Source: Hydrangea macrophylla
Taxonomy: Eukaryota > Streptophyta > Magnoliopsida > Cornales > Hydrangeaceae
Assembly: GCA_033977485.1 (NCBI GenBank)
Contig: CM066994.1
Coordinates: forward strand, 27,124,681-27,188,680
Reading direction: 5' to 3'
DNA: 64,000 nt
A program made the translations under genes and the position numbers. Of this stretch, positions 24,482 through 35,320 are shown in pieces. Under the pieces are notes generated by a model, which worked only from the letters and a program-made list of their open reading frames with translations, was not told the origin of the DNA and did no database searches. Position 1 is the first letter of the stretch, and each line of letters opens with the position of its first letter.

Positions 24482-24740
24482 GTTAGGGTTTACACACATA
24501 TGTATCAATGTATGTAGTTACATAGTAAATTATATGTTTCTGATCTGTCCATCCTTGTTGATTTAGTTTTACTTTGATTGTTCCTCTATCCTTTCTTTCA
24601 TTGTGATGACGATGGAATTTTGCTACTCGAAGTCAATAGGATACTAAGCGCATGAGGATACTTTGCTTGCATATAAGCTTGTTTATAAGCATGAAGTAGT
24701 CCTAGAAGAATAATAGAATTTTTAAGTTTGCTTTCTTTAG

Positions 24741-25060
24741 CAAGTAGTTTTCAAAGTGAATAATTGTGCACCTGAAGTTGCTATTAAGTAGCTATCTTCT
24801 ATCAATACCTTACTTAGGGACTGCGAAAATAAAAAAATTACGCACTTCTTTATTATTAACTGATTGTTAATGTCCAGCTTGGGGTTATCTATGCACACAC
24901 GTGCACACAGCAGACTGTATTCATGGAATGCACACACGTGCACATAGCAGATTGTCTTCATGGAATGCACATACATGCACAACACACAGCACACGTCCAT
25001 AGCACATGTGCACCGCACACGTGCATAGCACAGCAGCCCACGTACACAGTAGCACAACAC
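24741..25060. repeat. CA/GCAC-rich repeat, second copy
   Basis: Second copy of the 20600-20815 repeat, expanded, with many 'gcacacgtgcac' palindromic units. Short ORFs on both strands here are products of the repeat. Confidence 0.6.
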
Positions 25061-25523
25061 TCCACTCGCCCCTCAACTTCTCATTCCTCCAGTCACTCTT
25101 TCTCTGCTCAACTAATGTGATTTAATTTTTTTGAGGGAGTGTATCAATCTTTACTACCATTCAGCCATATATTAATCATTGGTATAATCCCATATGTTAA
25201 TTTTTCATACTTACCCGTTTTCACTTTATTTACTTCTCGGTTTAGTGAATTTAAAGATCATGTGGCTTATATTTGGTTTGCTAGGTTTGTTGTGAGTCTG
25301 ATCTTTCTTTCCCAGAGTTTCTTACAAATGATTTAGAAAGTTTTGACTAGGTTGCCATAATTTGGTCCTTTTCTGTTTCAAATCAGCCCACGTTTAACAA
25401 CATTAATGCGAGGTTAGTATGATATGTGAATCATGCTGAAAATAATTTTTGATTCTTGTATTCATTTGAATTTGTGCGATATTAACTTTGTTCTCAATTT
25501 TTGTCTCTCTTTTTGTATCCCAG

Positions 25524-25550
25524 GTCAAGAGCTTTCGATGCAAAGGCTAG
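25524..25550 (+). pseudogene. Possible terminal captured exon
   Basis: Acceptor tatcccag is followed by VKSFRCKG and TAG, then a 3'-UTR-like AT-rich stretch. It could be the last exon of the unknown captured gene. Weak. Confidence 0.25.
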
Positions 25551-25879
25551 AATAACATGAAATTTTACGATGTTTGAATTGAACACTTTTTTTTTCTTTC
25601 TTTTTTCTGTTTTTCTTTTTTGGGATAGTGAGATTATGGATTTTAGTTTGGAAAAACACTTGTAATATTTTCTCTTTGGATTCTGAACAAAAATAGGCTT
25701 GCGTGTTTATATTTAAGTATTCTTGAAATGTTTGTGATTAGTGCTTACTGGTATAAATTGGTTGAAAGTACGTATCCCCACGTGTTTTGCCTAGTAGTTT
25801 ATAAAAGAATATATTCTACATATGAGCTTTGGAAATAGGATTTTTGTAGTTTATAAAAGAATATCTTCAGCATATCTTC

Positions 25880-26205
25880 CTCAGAGTGGTGACAAATCGG
25901 CAAATCTGGTGCAGTGAAAAACAAATTTATTTTTAAAATTTCTTTCAAAATTTGTCAAGGTTCAAAGCACTGACAAATTGAAAATATTGTCACTAACATT
26001 TGTCACTAACATTTGTCACGGTCAAGTGCAGTGACAAATTCAAAACAATTGTCACTCCACATTGTCACTGTTAAAAGCGGTGACAATATTTAAAAATTGT
26101 CACGGTTTTTAGCGGTGACAATTATCATAATTGTCACGGCTTCGAGCGGTGACAAATTTAAAAATATTTGACACGGTTACTAGCGGTGACAAAGTAAAGG
26201 CAATT
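25880..26205. repeat. CACTA family-1 right terminus and further subterminal repeats
   Basis: The terminus GGTGACAAATCGGCAAATCTGGTGCAGTG ends at 25916. A second array of 'ttgtcacggtt...agcggtgacaa' continues to ~26205 beyond it. The outer array must belong to a second, truncated copy or a rearranged end. Confidence 0.65.
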
Positions 26206-26224
26206 GTCCCTTTAAGGGGTCCTC

Positions 26225-26836
26225 AAATGGGCAGTTGTTTGAGGGGCACTTCAGAGATTGCTCTTTATTTCAAAGGAGCAAAAATGGTGTTGCAAGGTTA
26301 TGTAGACGCAGATTTGGCCAGTGATGTGGATAACAGAAAGAGTACAACGGGGTATGGATATACTTTGGGTGGTACAACTATTAGTTGGGTGTCTCAATTA
26401 TAGAAGATCGTATCTTTCTTCACTATTGAAGCTAAGTATGTTGCCGTGAAAGAGGAAAGCAATGAGATGATTTGGCTATAAGAGTTCTGTAAGGAATTAG
26501 GGAAGAAGCTTGGAAATAGTATTTTGCACTGTGACAGTCAAAGTGCGATTCATCTAGTAAAGAATCTAGTTTTCTATTCGAGAACAAAGCATATTCAGTT
26601 GAGATATCATTTTATATGGTCTCTCTTATATGATGGGGTGCTATCTCTTGAGAAGATCAGTGGGAGTCAAACTCAACAGACATGTTGACAGAGGCGGTGA
26701 CCATTGACAAACTGAAGTTATCTGGAACTTCAGATGATCTTCAAGCGTAGAACTTGAAGATGCGTTGCAGAGATGAGTGATTATTGCTTTGAGAAGGGTT
26801 CGTATTAGCAGTGTGATTAGGCTCCAAGTGGGAGAT
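26225..26836 (+). pseudogene. Ty1/Copia RNase H fragment
   Basis: The frame LRGTSEIALYF...GYVDADLASDVDNRKSTT...ISWVSQ is Copia RNase H. It continues after stops with TIEAKYVAVKEESNEMIWL, HCDSQSAIHLVKN and YSRTKHIQLRYHFI. Several in-frame stops (26401, 26479 and later) make it dead. It begins abruptly after the CACTA repeats. A purine tract 'aagtgggaga' precedes the LTR. Confidence 0.9.
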
Positions 26837-27302
26837 TGATAGGAATGGTGAATCCTAATCCCAAGAGCTCGGGATAGTTTCGGTGGAGCTTCTATTTGCA
26901 AAGGAAGAAGAAATCTGGGCAGGACGTATTCGCGCGCGCGAGCGGACATTGTAGCGAGGACAGGAGCGAGGATGGTCTTGCACATTCTTTTATGTCAGCA
27001 CACTGAGGTTCCACACAAGCGGGCACTGCACGAGCGGGCCGCTCGCACGGGATTGGGACTTAGCAGCAAATTTAAGGTTTACTATATGGTTTAGGAAGCT
27101 AGTTCTTAAGGAAACTTTGTATAGGCTATATGTACTATTTCCTAAGGTTGTAAACATGGACTCCAACTCTCTTTGAAACCCTAAAGCACAATACAACTCT
27201 GCAACGGTGTGGATGTAAGCATAATTGGCCGAACCATGTAGAAATCTTGTGTTTCTTGTGTGCTTGTTCTTTATTTCTTTCGTTCTTGCATTATTTTCTC
27301 AT
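26837..27302 (+). mobile_element. Copia 3' LTR
   Basis: The LTR starts TGATAGGAATGG directly after the polypurine tract (26826-26835). The right edge at ~27302 (...TTATTTTCTCA) is estimated. It includes a GC-rich 'cgcgcgcgagcgg' patch at ~26930-27045 similar in style to those at 16.6 kb and 44.3 kb. Confidence 0.6.
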
Positions 27303-27429
27303 AGATCCTGTGGGGGGATTGGACTGAATTTTTGCAACAAATATATACCAAACAATCGGAGAATTGTTCCTAAGAAAGACAGACTCTTTCATATGGAGGT
27401 CTACCTAAAACAAACTGATTACGTCAAAA

Positions 27430-28600
27430 TCAAGTTCTTTGTTATAACCTATTAAAAATATAATATTAGAAGTAGGTTGTCGAGTCCACGGGGATTAGAA
27501 TGCAACAACGATAGTGGTAGCTTATAAAACAATTACAATGAGAAAAGGACAAAGAAACTATAAAAGAAATACTACGACTTTTCGTCTTTTTGTGAGATTC
27601 AATTAACACTAGTTATACTATAATGACAACTATAAAGTGAAAAGTGAGCTTTAATCAAAACAAGTTTAATCAGAAGGAGGTTTTTCGAATGAAAAGATAG
27701 AGGTTGGGGAGCATTCCCCCACCTTGGACCAAACAACAAATGAATTTCATGTTTGTAGTATATTCTAGGGTATAGAATTTCATTGAGGCAAACTATCAAA
27801 TATGTGGTTGTCAACCTACAATGTTTGATAGAAACTTTCATGAAATACAAGATGTGAGGTTTGAAATCAAGGATTGAACAACTTATTATGCTTGACATCA
27901 TAAATGAACTTCTAGAAAATCAAACCTTACATACATGAACCCTAGAAATACTTCAAGACATTAAAATCATACATTAGAGCTCAAGTGGGTCCAATGGTGG
28001 GTTTATGATCCCCAATCTACATAATCTAGCTACTCATGGATATAAAAGCATAAACATTAAAGAGAGTGAGAGAGAAAAATTACCAACACAAGGAGTACAT
28101 CTTAAATGCAAGAAGAACTTCAATAATCCAAACCAAGCTTGAAAGTATTCAATACAAATGCAAATTAATGGTGGGTGGATGGAGGAGTAAATGCAAGGTA
28201 GAAGAAGACCTAAGGGAGAGCGAGAGAGAGAGGAGTTACAACTTGTTAAAAACCAAAAACAACCCAAAATAAATCTAACCCTAACAAAAATCTATCTCTA
28301 ACTATTTATACTTCTAACACAAAATGGCAAACTTGTAATAAAAAGAGGGAAGCATCTTCAGTAGGCGCGGATCAATCCTAGGCAAAAAGCAGAATCGATC
28401 CGGAATTCAACTGGGCAATCAAAATCCTCGTCAAAACTCACAGATCAATCCGTGTGTAAAAGCCAGATCGATCTGACTTTCCACGAAAAAATCTCCAAGT
28501 CTTGGGGAAGCAGCGGATCGATCCACTCTCAAAATCCGGATCGATCCGACCTTGTAGAATGGTGTTCCTTGATCTTTTTTGAGATAGAAACCAAAACTCT
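27430..28600 (-). mobile_element. Degraded LTR-like sequence, minus strand
   Basis: The minus strand shows '...attctaatccccgtggactcgacaacc' near 27480, the 'gtggactcgac' form common near gypsy (Tat/Athila) LTR ends. It also carries six 'ggatcgatcc'-like sites clustered at 28370-28550, resembling LTR enhancer repeats. No pol domain is seen. ORFs of 60-100 codons here lack recognisable motifs. Confidence 0.45.
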
Positions 28601-28875
28601 TGGTTCTAACTTCTACCAAGCTCCCAAAATCTATAAGAAAATATTTTATTAGTAATAAGAGAACAATAAAGAGAATTAACAAAAGCACAATTTATCCATT
28701 AAATCTCTCGGATTAGGTGATAAGTTGTGTCCAATAAAAGTAAATCATGAGGACAAGAATGAAATTTTGAATGCTAATCACAAACTCAGCCACCGGATCC
28801 TAGTATCCCAAGATTCTCATTTTATCTCATAATTGAATTCAAAAGACACCTTCTACATTTAAAGTTGGGATGACT

Positions 28876-29975
28876 ACTCTGACCTTCCTCGAGGTTAGGT
28901 CTAATTACACGGACCTCCCCAGTGATTTTTATTATTCATAGCAGTAGACTAACGCTGTTAAATTTTACATGAAAGTACGTGTTTACCCCTCAAATGGATA
29001 CAATACACTAACCTCCCTTGATCTATGATCTAATTACATAGACCTCCTTTGAGGCTTATAGTTGTGTAATACTTACCTTCCCTCGTTTTGTCAACAGCAA
29101 GTTGACCAAAAATTTATTAATTTTAACTTACATTTTCTCCAAATACCCATATTATGCTTATTACACTTACAATAAAAAATTATGAATGTTATATACACAT
29201 ATTTATGATTGTTTGCATTTACGTCTGTGTCATCTATTCAAATCCTAATCAAATATTGTATTTGAGTAATGATGTATAATCTCACATCTATTTACATGCA
29301 TGATACATTGATTTTTTCTAATTTTTTTTATTTTTTTAACAATTACAAATCAGATGCATGTACGCATTGAATTTTCAATTTGTTCTTTCTCAATTAATAG
29401 AAGCTCTGACCGCTTACCATGTCAATGGCAGTGAGATAAGGGCTATGACTACGGGTTTGATTTGGGTTTATACACGCAAACGAAAACCATTTAATGGCTA
29501 TGCTCAAATATTTGCTTAATTGAAATTTTTGATTGGGGTCATAACTATCTTGATTAGAGGTGCAATTGGGGCTTAATTTTTGTTTATTGGGGTTGCCTTA
29601 AGATTAATTAGCAATGTGGATAATTATTGAAAAGTAATGAGTTGGTTGTAGTTGTGTCACGACTTTATAAGATCAATGAGAATAAATATAGACAATTATT
29701 AAGTTGAGTGGTGGTATGTATGTTGTGGTGGTGGTAGCGGCGGAGGAGGATCAATATATATTATTTAAATGGGTAGATTTGACTTTTTAAATTTTAAATG
29801 GATCAGTAAAATTTCAAAAAGAAAAAAAAACACGAGGAGGTCCGTATAATCTGATGTAATCTCGAGGGAGGTCAGAGTAAACATTAGAGGAACCGTTAAG
29901 GGCATTTTCGGAAGAATAAGACGTAAGAATTTTTCCCATATTGGCATTTTGGCATATAATCTCGAGGGAGGTTAG
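28876..29975. mobile_element. TIR element with 'tactctgacctccctcgag' ends, copy 1
   Basis: The left end TACTCTGACCTTCCTCGAGG and right ends read inversely as TACTCTGACCTCCCTCGAGA or TACTCTAACCTCCCTCGAGA are inverted repeats. They continue into '(a)cggacctcc'. An internal block 'gatttgggtttatacacgca' and the end region recur in the copy at 36.9-38.8 kb. No transposase is seen, and the TSD is not clear. Confidence 0.7.
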
Positions 29976-30042
29976 AGTAAAAGACTAAGCGGCATTCTGG
30001 CATATAGAACAAACTATTCAAACGAAATCCTTCAAGTAAATT

Positions 30043-30233
30043 TTTGGGATAACTCTTGGGGTACTACATAAAAATCTTACATAAATTTTATGTGTCTATC
30101 TCTCTCCTCTGTGTATCCCACTGACACTGTGTACCCTACAGTATCAGTGAACCCCACCTGGAGAGAGATAGACACATTGTGGTTTATGTATCTTGTTTAT
30201 GTGAGATTCTTATGTGCCCCAAGAGTTACCCAA
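30043..30233. mobile_element. Foldback MITE, 'ataactcttgggg' family copy 1
   Basis: TIR GGGATAACTCTTGGGGTAC at the left; the right end reads inversely GGGTAACTCTTGGGGCAC. The inner arms 'gtgtctatctctctcc' face 'ggagagagatagacac'. It is the same family as 54671-54844. Flanks aaattttt and aaatttct suggest an imperfect TSD. Confidence 0.8.
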
Positions 30234-30381
30234 ATTTCTGTGAACAAGTATTCAGCTTAAAAAAGAATTAAAAAAGAAAAAAAAAAAGAATAATCTATGC
30301 ATATGTGAATTCCCATATTTAGTGAGCACCACTCACTCTCCTCCAAAATACATCCCACTACCAATTCAAGACTGATTTAAG

Positions 30382-30384
<3 letters not shown>

Positions 30385-30420
<36 letters not shown>

Positions 30421-30443
30421 CATACACACACACACACACACAT
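30385..30443. repeat. Compound microsatellite (CT)n(TA)n(CA)n
   Basis: Three adjoining dinucleotide tracts read directly. Confidence 0.95.
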
Positions 30444-30497
30444 ATATACACTCTTACGCCCAAAGCATAAAGTGCCATAAATTCTTAGTAAAAAAAA

Positions 30498-30772
30498 GGT
30501 AAATTATACTTTTCACCCCTAAAGTTTGGGCGATTTGGTACTTTAGATTCTAAAGTTTCAAATGTAGCATTTTGGTCCCTATAGTTTGGTCCCTCGAAGA
30601 AGTTTTGCACTGAAAATTTTGCTTTTAATGACGAAGCAATTCGACAATAAAGGGCTAATTGGACTTATTTGCTGCAGTGGTGAAACTTGAGGGATGAAAA
30701 TGCCAAATTTCAAAATTTAGGGTGTAAAGTGCTAAACCACCCAAACTTTAAGGGTGAAAAGTTCAATTTACC
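30498..30772. mobile_element. Foldback MITE with 'ggtaaatt..cttttcaccc' ends
   Basis: The left arm GGTAAATTATACTTTTCACCC...AAAGTTTGGGCG pairs with the right arm CACCCAAACTTTAAGGGTGA...CAATTTACC. It is about 275 bp, with no ORF and no clear TSD. Confidence 0.75.
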
Positions 30773-31259
30773 CTAATTTTTTTTTACATTTCAAATTCTC
30801 TTCCAAATCAAAGAGAAGGAAATGCCAAGTTAACAATCACTATCTAGAGATTATTTATTTGTTGATATTGAGTAGAGCAATAGAACAATCTTCATGTATT
30901 TTAAATTAGGTTTAAATACATTTTGCTTCTCTGGGTTAGACTGATTTTCACTTTACTACTATGTGATTCAAAAGTGGACACTTAACTCCCTTGCAGTTTT
31001 GGACTAAAGGAAAACTACAAAAATTTATCTCAAAATAGACCCACATGGGGATTAAGTACTGTTCAAATTAACCACACATAGGAGAGTTTAATTAAGTGCC
31101 AATATTAACCTCACATAGTCACTTAATCCCAAAATTAGTCAAACAAGGGATTAACTGTTAAAAATTAGCCCCACCTAGGTGGGTTAAATGTTAGCATTAT
31201 CCTCACAGAGGGGGTTAACCAAAAATTAACCCAAAATAGGTAATTTGGAACCTTGTTAT

Positions 31260-32260
31260 GAGCTTTTAGCTAAGGTCGCTCGCCACTTTTTGGTACCTAG
31301 TAGAATCCTTCTTTACTTCTTTTCTTATTTTCAGTCTTTTTAACATTTGAGACTTAGATATGCCATGTCATCATTAGTTTTCTTTATATTTTAAAATTCC
31401 ATAACTCCTAATTTTCAAACCCATTTTTCATACAATTTTTATTTTTGGAATCATGAATCGAAATGTTCAAAATAAGATCCATATGTAATATGAAAATAGG
31501 AAAAACAATTTGAATTTTTTAGTTGGTCGTTCAGCGATTTTATTTATTAACAATAACTTTATCATTTTTTTAGCCGTTTGGGTGTTTTTTTTTTTTTTAG
31601 ATCTACACATTGGGCTTAGAAATTGTGTAAAAACAAATAATTTGAATCTCATTTTGAGCTTTAATCTGCCTAGACAGATAATATTATCTGTTTACAAACA
31701 AGTAATATCATCTGTTTCAATTAAACGACCATAACTTTCTCATTCTTTGGCATTTTTGGGTAACTTTTTTTTTTTTTTTGGTTTCATGTATTTTCTTGAG
31801 ATGTACACATTGAACTTGGAAATTGTGCCAAAATAGACACTTTGGTGCCTCATTTTGAGCTTTTATCTATCTGAACGGATAATATTATATGTTTACAAAC
31901 ATGTAATATTATTTGTTTCAATTAAATGACCAAAACTTCCTCAAAAATTTTTTTTTCGAGATCTACGCACCTATGAATGTCAATTTTACAAGAGTATGCT
32001 TTTATTAGATTCATGCAACAAAATATGCTTTCAAACTTTAGTTTAAAATTTATATATTTTTTCCTCCCGTGATTTCATAGTCAATATTAATCTCGTTTGA
32101 TAGATTTTATTTTTTTTTCTTCATGATTTCGAAACATCAAAGTTTACAAAAAATAGACTTATAAATCAAAAGTTATGACAATGTAAAGTTTTTTAGGTAG
32201 AAAAGTATATTTTTTACCAAAACAAGTGCCTCAGTTTTTGCTACGCCATGTTTTGGTGTA
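31260..32260. repeat. Dispersed repeat, copy B (inverse of 640-1420)
   Basis: The reverse complement matches 640-1420 block by block, including 'aaactaatgatgacatggc' at one end and 'cgggaggaaaaaa...taaattttaaac' near the other. The orientation is opposite to copy A. Confidence 0.7.
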
Positions 32261-32444
32261 TAAGGGCCATTGGCTTAAGTCCCTATAAAACAATTTGATT
32301 GGAAATAATCCCAATGTAAATAACATTAGAGAATATATTAACCCAGTTTGATTGGAAATTAACCTAGTTTAAATAAATAAATAAAACACTTAAATAACAT
32401 TTAAATATATTGATGAATCATATTCACAAATTAACCCAAAGGTT

Positions 32445-32632
32445 CTCTACCCGTCTGATTAAAGCTAAGTAGTTAGCTATCCGGATAGAGTCCCATAAAA
32501 CAATTTGATTGGAAATCAGCCCGATGGTTCTCAAATTTTTTAGGTGAAAACACCGTCTGATTAAAGCTAAGTAAACCCGTCTGATTAAAGCTAAGTAGTT
32601 AGTTATATATCCGGATAGAGTTAGTAATATGC
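32445..32632 (+). repeat. Triplicated 'ccgtctgattaaagctaagta' upstream of NAC gene
   Basis: The 21-base phrase occurs three times (~32452, 32553, 32578). Two copies continue into '(gtta)gttatccggatagag'. They lie 150-330 bp before the NAC start codon, i.e. in its promoter. Their role is unknown. Confidence 0.85.
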
Positions 32633-32654
32633 AATTAATCGAACACACCCATAC

Positions 32655-32665
32655 CTATATATATG
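32655..32665 (+). promoter_or_regulatory. Probable TATA box of NAC gene
   Basis: CTATATATATG lies ~130 bp before the ATG. With a start ~30 bp downstream it would give a ~95-base leader. Confidence 0.6.
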
Positions 32666-32785
32666 CTATCACATAGACGCACACCATCAAACTGTCTTAC
32701 ATTGCTCAATAGTCTATACTTTGGAGGAGAAAAATCGTATTGAAGATACCAATTTTGTGAAGTTCAACAGTACTTACGTTCATAT

Positions 32786-34123
32786 ATGAAGATACCAGCA
32801 GGCTTTCGCTTTGTGCCAACGGACCAAGAGTTAATCACTCATTATCTCAATCTCAAGAAACCGGGTGAAGCTCTGTCGTCGGGTGGTCCAGTGATCGAGC
32901 GCGACGTTTATTCGTCTGAGCCATGGAATATCTTCAACAACATTCAAGGAGACCCATGGGAGATGGTGAATACCTACGACAAATCTGATAAGAAAAGTGC
33001 TGAATATGTTATCCATGTCATAACCCCATTGAAGATGGTTAGCACGAATCGCGTCTCTAGAACCGCGGGGTGTGGGACATGGAAAGGGCAAACAACCGGC
33101 AAAAAAATTATGAATCGAAACGACGAGGTTATAGGTTTTAAGAAGATGTTGGTTTTCGAAACAAAGAACAAAGGAAAAGAGAGTGGTGAAAACAATACAC
33201 ATTGGATCATGCATGAGTATTCACTTAAAGAGATCGTGGGTGCGGGTGATTATGTGCTTTGTAAAATAAAGAGAGTTGAATTGAAGAAGTCGGATAAAAA
33301 GAGAACATTTGAGGAGATTAGTGTGGATCATAGAGATGGGATTAGTGATACACGTGGTGAGAATATAGGGGAATCCCAGAAAATCATGAGATCACAAGAA
33401 GAAGACAATGGGAATCATAAGAGTTTTGATGCTATAGATGCCACTCCTTTGACGATGATACATGTTCCGGACATAGCCCCATTACCAGACGAGGACAAGC
33501 TGGATATGGGTGATATTGACTTGGATTTTAGATTAGCAGATTTGGATTTTTGTTTGGGTGATATTGAGTTGGTGGATGATTATTGGCAACGACAAGAAGC
33601 CAATGAGAATATAGGGGAAGCCCAGAAACTCCTGAGATCACAAGAAGAAGACAATGGGAATCATAAGAGTTTTGATGCTATGGATGCTACTCCTTTGACG
33701 ATGATATATGTTCCGGACATACCCCCATTACCAGACGAGGACAAGCTGGATCTGGGTGATATTGATTTTGATATGGATGAAGATTTGTATGCATACATGA
33801 ATGCTTTAGACATGTCTGCAACTGAGAATAAACAAACAGCATCAAATGGTTTATTTTACTGTGATACATGCTGTGGAAATTTAGGGGAAGCCCAGACCAT
33901 CATGAGATCACAAGAGGAAGAAAACCCAATTCAAAAGAGTTTTGATGCTTTAGACGCCACTGATTTGCCGTTGATACATGTTCCGGACATACCACCATTA
34001 CAAGACTTATTTGATTTGGATGGATACATTAGTGCTTTAAACACGTCTCCACTTGATGTATATACAACATCAGATGGTTTATTGGATACTGCAGAGCTCG
34101 ATTGGTCCTTTAATTTGTTCTGA
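32786..34123 (+). CDS. NAC-domain transcription factor, intronless, with triplicated C-terminal repeat
   Basis: A single 445-codon ORF. NAC subdomains are in order: A, PAGFRFVPTDQELITHYL (residues ~4-21); B, ERDVYSSEPWNI; C, NRVSRTAGCGTWKGQTTGKK; D, VIGFKKMLVFETKNKG...THWIMHEYSL; E, DYVLCKIKRVE (~155-165). NAC proteins bind DNA as dimers through this domain and regulate transcription in the nucleus (family knowledge). Subdomain C has GTWKG where most NACs have GYWKA.G. Residues ~191-430 consist of three tandem repeats sharing (I/L)GE(S/A)Q, MRSQEE, KSFDA.DAT and (I/Y)VPDI.PL, rich in acidic residues: a likely activation region. No introns, whereas most NAC genes have two or three. The start codon opens directly into the NAC domain. 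Probably a functional but divergent NAC gene; expression is unproven. Confidence 0.92.
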   Translation: MKIPAGFRFVPTDQELITHYLNLKKPGEALSSGGPVIERDVYSSEPWNIFNNIQGDPWEMVNTYDKSDKKSAEYVIHVITPLKMVSTNRVSRTAGCGTWKGQTTGKKIMNRNDEVIGFKKMLVFETKNKGKESGENNTHWIMHEYSLKEIVGAGDYVLCKIKRVELKKSDKKRTFEEISVDHRDGISDTRGENIGESQKIMRSQEEDNGNHKSFDAIDATPLTMIHVPDIAPLPDEDKLDMGDIDLDFRLADLDFCLGDIELVDDYWQRQEANENIGEAQKLLRSQEEDNGNHKSFDAMDATPLTMIYVPDIPPLPDEDKLDLGDIDFDMDEDLYAYMNALDMSATENKQTASNGLFYCDTCCGNLGEAQTIMRSQEEENPIQKSFDALDATDLPLIHVPDIPPLQDLFDLDGYISALNTSPLDVYTTSDGLLDTAELDWSFNLF

Positions 34124-35290
34124 ATAAGGTTCTCTTTCACGATCAGTTTGGTGTTTTTAGATTTTCCGTTAGGAAAACACGGAAAGTCGTAATCTTTGTT
34201 CTTTACTAGACGATCGTTTGGTTACCATTAATTTGTTCTTGTGACTGGATATTCTTGGCTGTAGTAATACAATTCTTGTTCTGACTTTGATGCTTTTTTA
34301 TTTTTTTTTTCTTAACTTTTTTGGGACAGAATGTTATGTTGTTATTGCTTGTGGAACAGCAGATTCTATATCTATTGTCTATTGTGTTTTTGTTGTTCAT
34401 GTTCTCCTGAATTTCCTTTTTGTTTCTTAGTTGTATATGTAATATCATATCAGGGAAATTTGTCTTACTGTAACAAATCTGGTTTGCATGAGCAGATTTT
34501 ATATCTATTGGTCACTGTTTGTTCTTGATCCTATTCTTCTTAATGTCCTATTTCCTGTAGCAAATCTGGTTTTTTCTTGATCCTGTTCTTCTTAATGTCC
34601 TTCTATTTCTGCTTATGCATATAACATCATAAGGGAAATTAAGTTTCCTGTAGCAAATCTGCTTTATAGGTGAAAACAAACTATGAGCCATCCCCAAACA
34701 AATGCTTGAGATATTCCTTAACTCTCTTCATTACACGAAAAAAAAATTAGTACAACAGATCAGTCGCATTTAGATAGACAATTGAAATCTGCTGAACTGT
34801 GCCTTTTGCTTTATATTTTTTTTTTCTTGGATTTTGTGAGTGAAAAGAAAAGGAATCCCCTGCACCCTCACCGGTGCTTCGCAGAAATGCATAAATTTAT
34901 AGCCAACTAATAAGAATGAATGATTTTGCCAACTACAATATGAACTTGCTAATTGGATTCGGCATATAGCAGTCATTCTTTTTACACACTTGCTTCTGAG
35001 GAGACTTGACAGCAAATGCCAAACATTCAAGGAAAAAAACTGTTTTGGACAATTTAGGACACCTTATTGGATTTGTTTTTCTTCATTTTGGACTCTAACT
35101 GCTATATCTGGGCTGATTTTTTCATTGTAAACCGTTTTGGACAGGTTTGGTTCTTTTTCGGACAGTTTAGGGCAGAATATTGAACTTTTTAATTTATAAA
35201 TTTTTTTTTTATCTAAACTCGTGCTTGTGTTGATTTGTTGATTTAAATGGTTCATTTTGTAAAGGTTGTTGAGTTGTTGCAACCTAGATC
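34124..35290. other. 3' flank of NAC gene, no gene seen
   Basis: T-rich sequence. Between 34475 and 34665 the phrases 'gtagcaaatctggtttt' and 'cttgatcctgttcttcttaatgtcc' are tandemly duplicated. No coding sequence recognised. Confidence 0.6.
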
Positions 35291-35294
35291 TAAA

Positions 35295-35320
35295 TTAATG
35301 GCGCCATCTGTGGGGGCGGG
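35295..35320 (+). other. Possible retroelement primer-binding-site remnant
   Basis: 'atggcgccatctgtggggg' resembles the TGGCGCC... primer site (tRNA-Asp type) that follows the 5' LTR in many plant gypsy elements. Neither a clear LTR before it nor gag-pol after it was recognised. Confidence 0.3.

Larger units (their letters stand above)
17306..25916 (+). mobile_element. CACTA-type element (family 1) carrying captured gene exons
   Basis: The left end reads (a)ACTACACCAAAACAACGAA, with the first C mutated. The right end, on the other strand, reads CACTGCACCAGATTTGCCGA. Both run straight into 'tttgtcacc', followed on the left by palindromic subterminal repeats 'ttgtcac...gtgacaa' (17325-17510). 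Total length is 8.6 kb. The flanks (tat / aaa) do not match, so either the two ends belong to different copies or the flanks have decayed. I see no transposase. Inside are E2 ubiquitin-conjugating enzyme exons, other exon-like pieces, a nested MITE and a Helitron-like end. Confidence 0.65.

Noticed and set aside
32831..33214. 127-codon minus-strand ORF
   Set aside because: Antisense shadow of the NAC-domain coding region.
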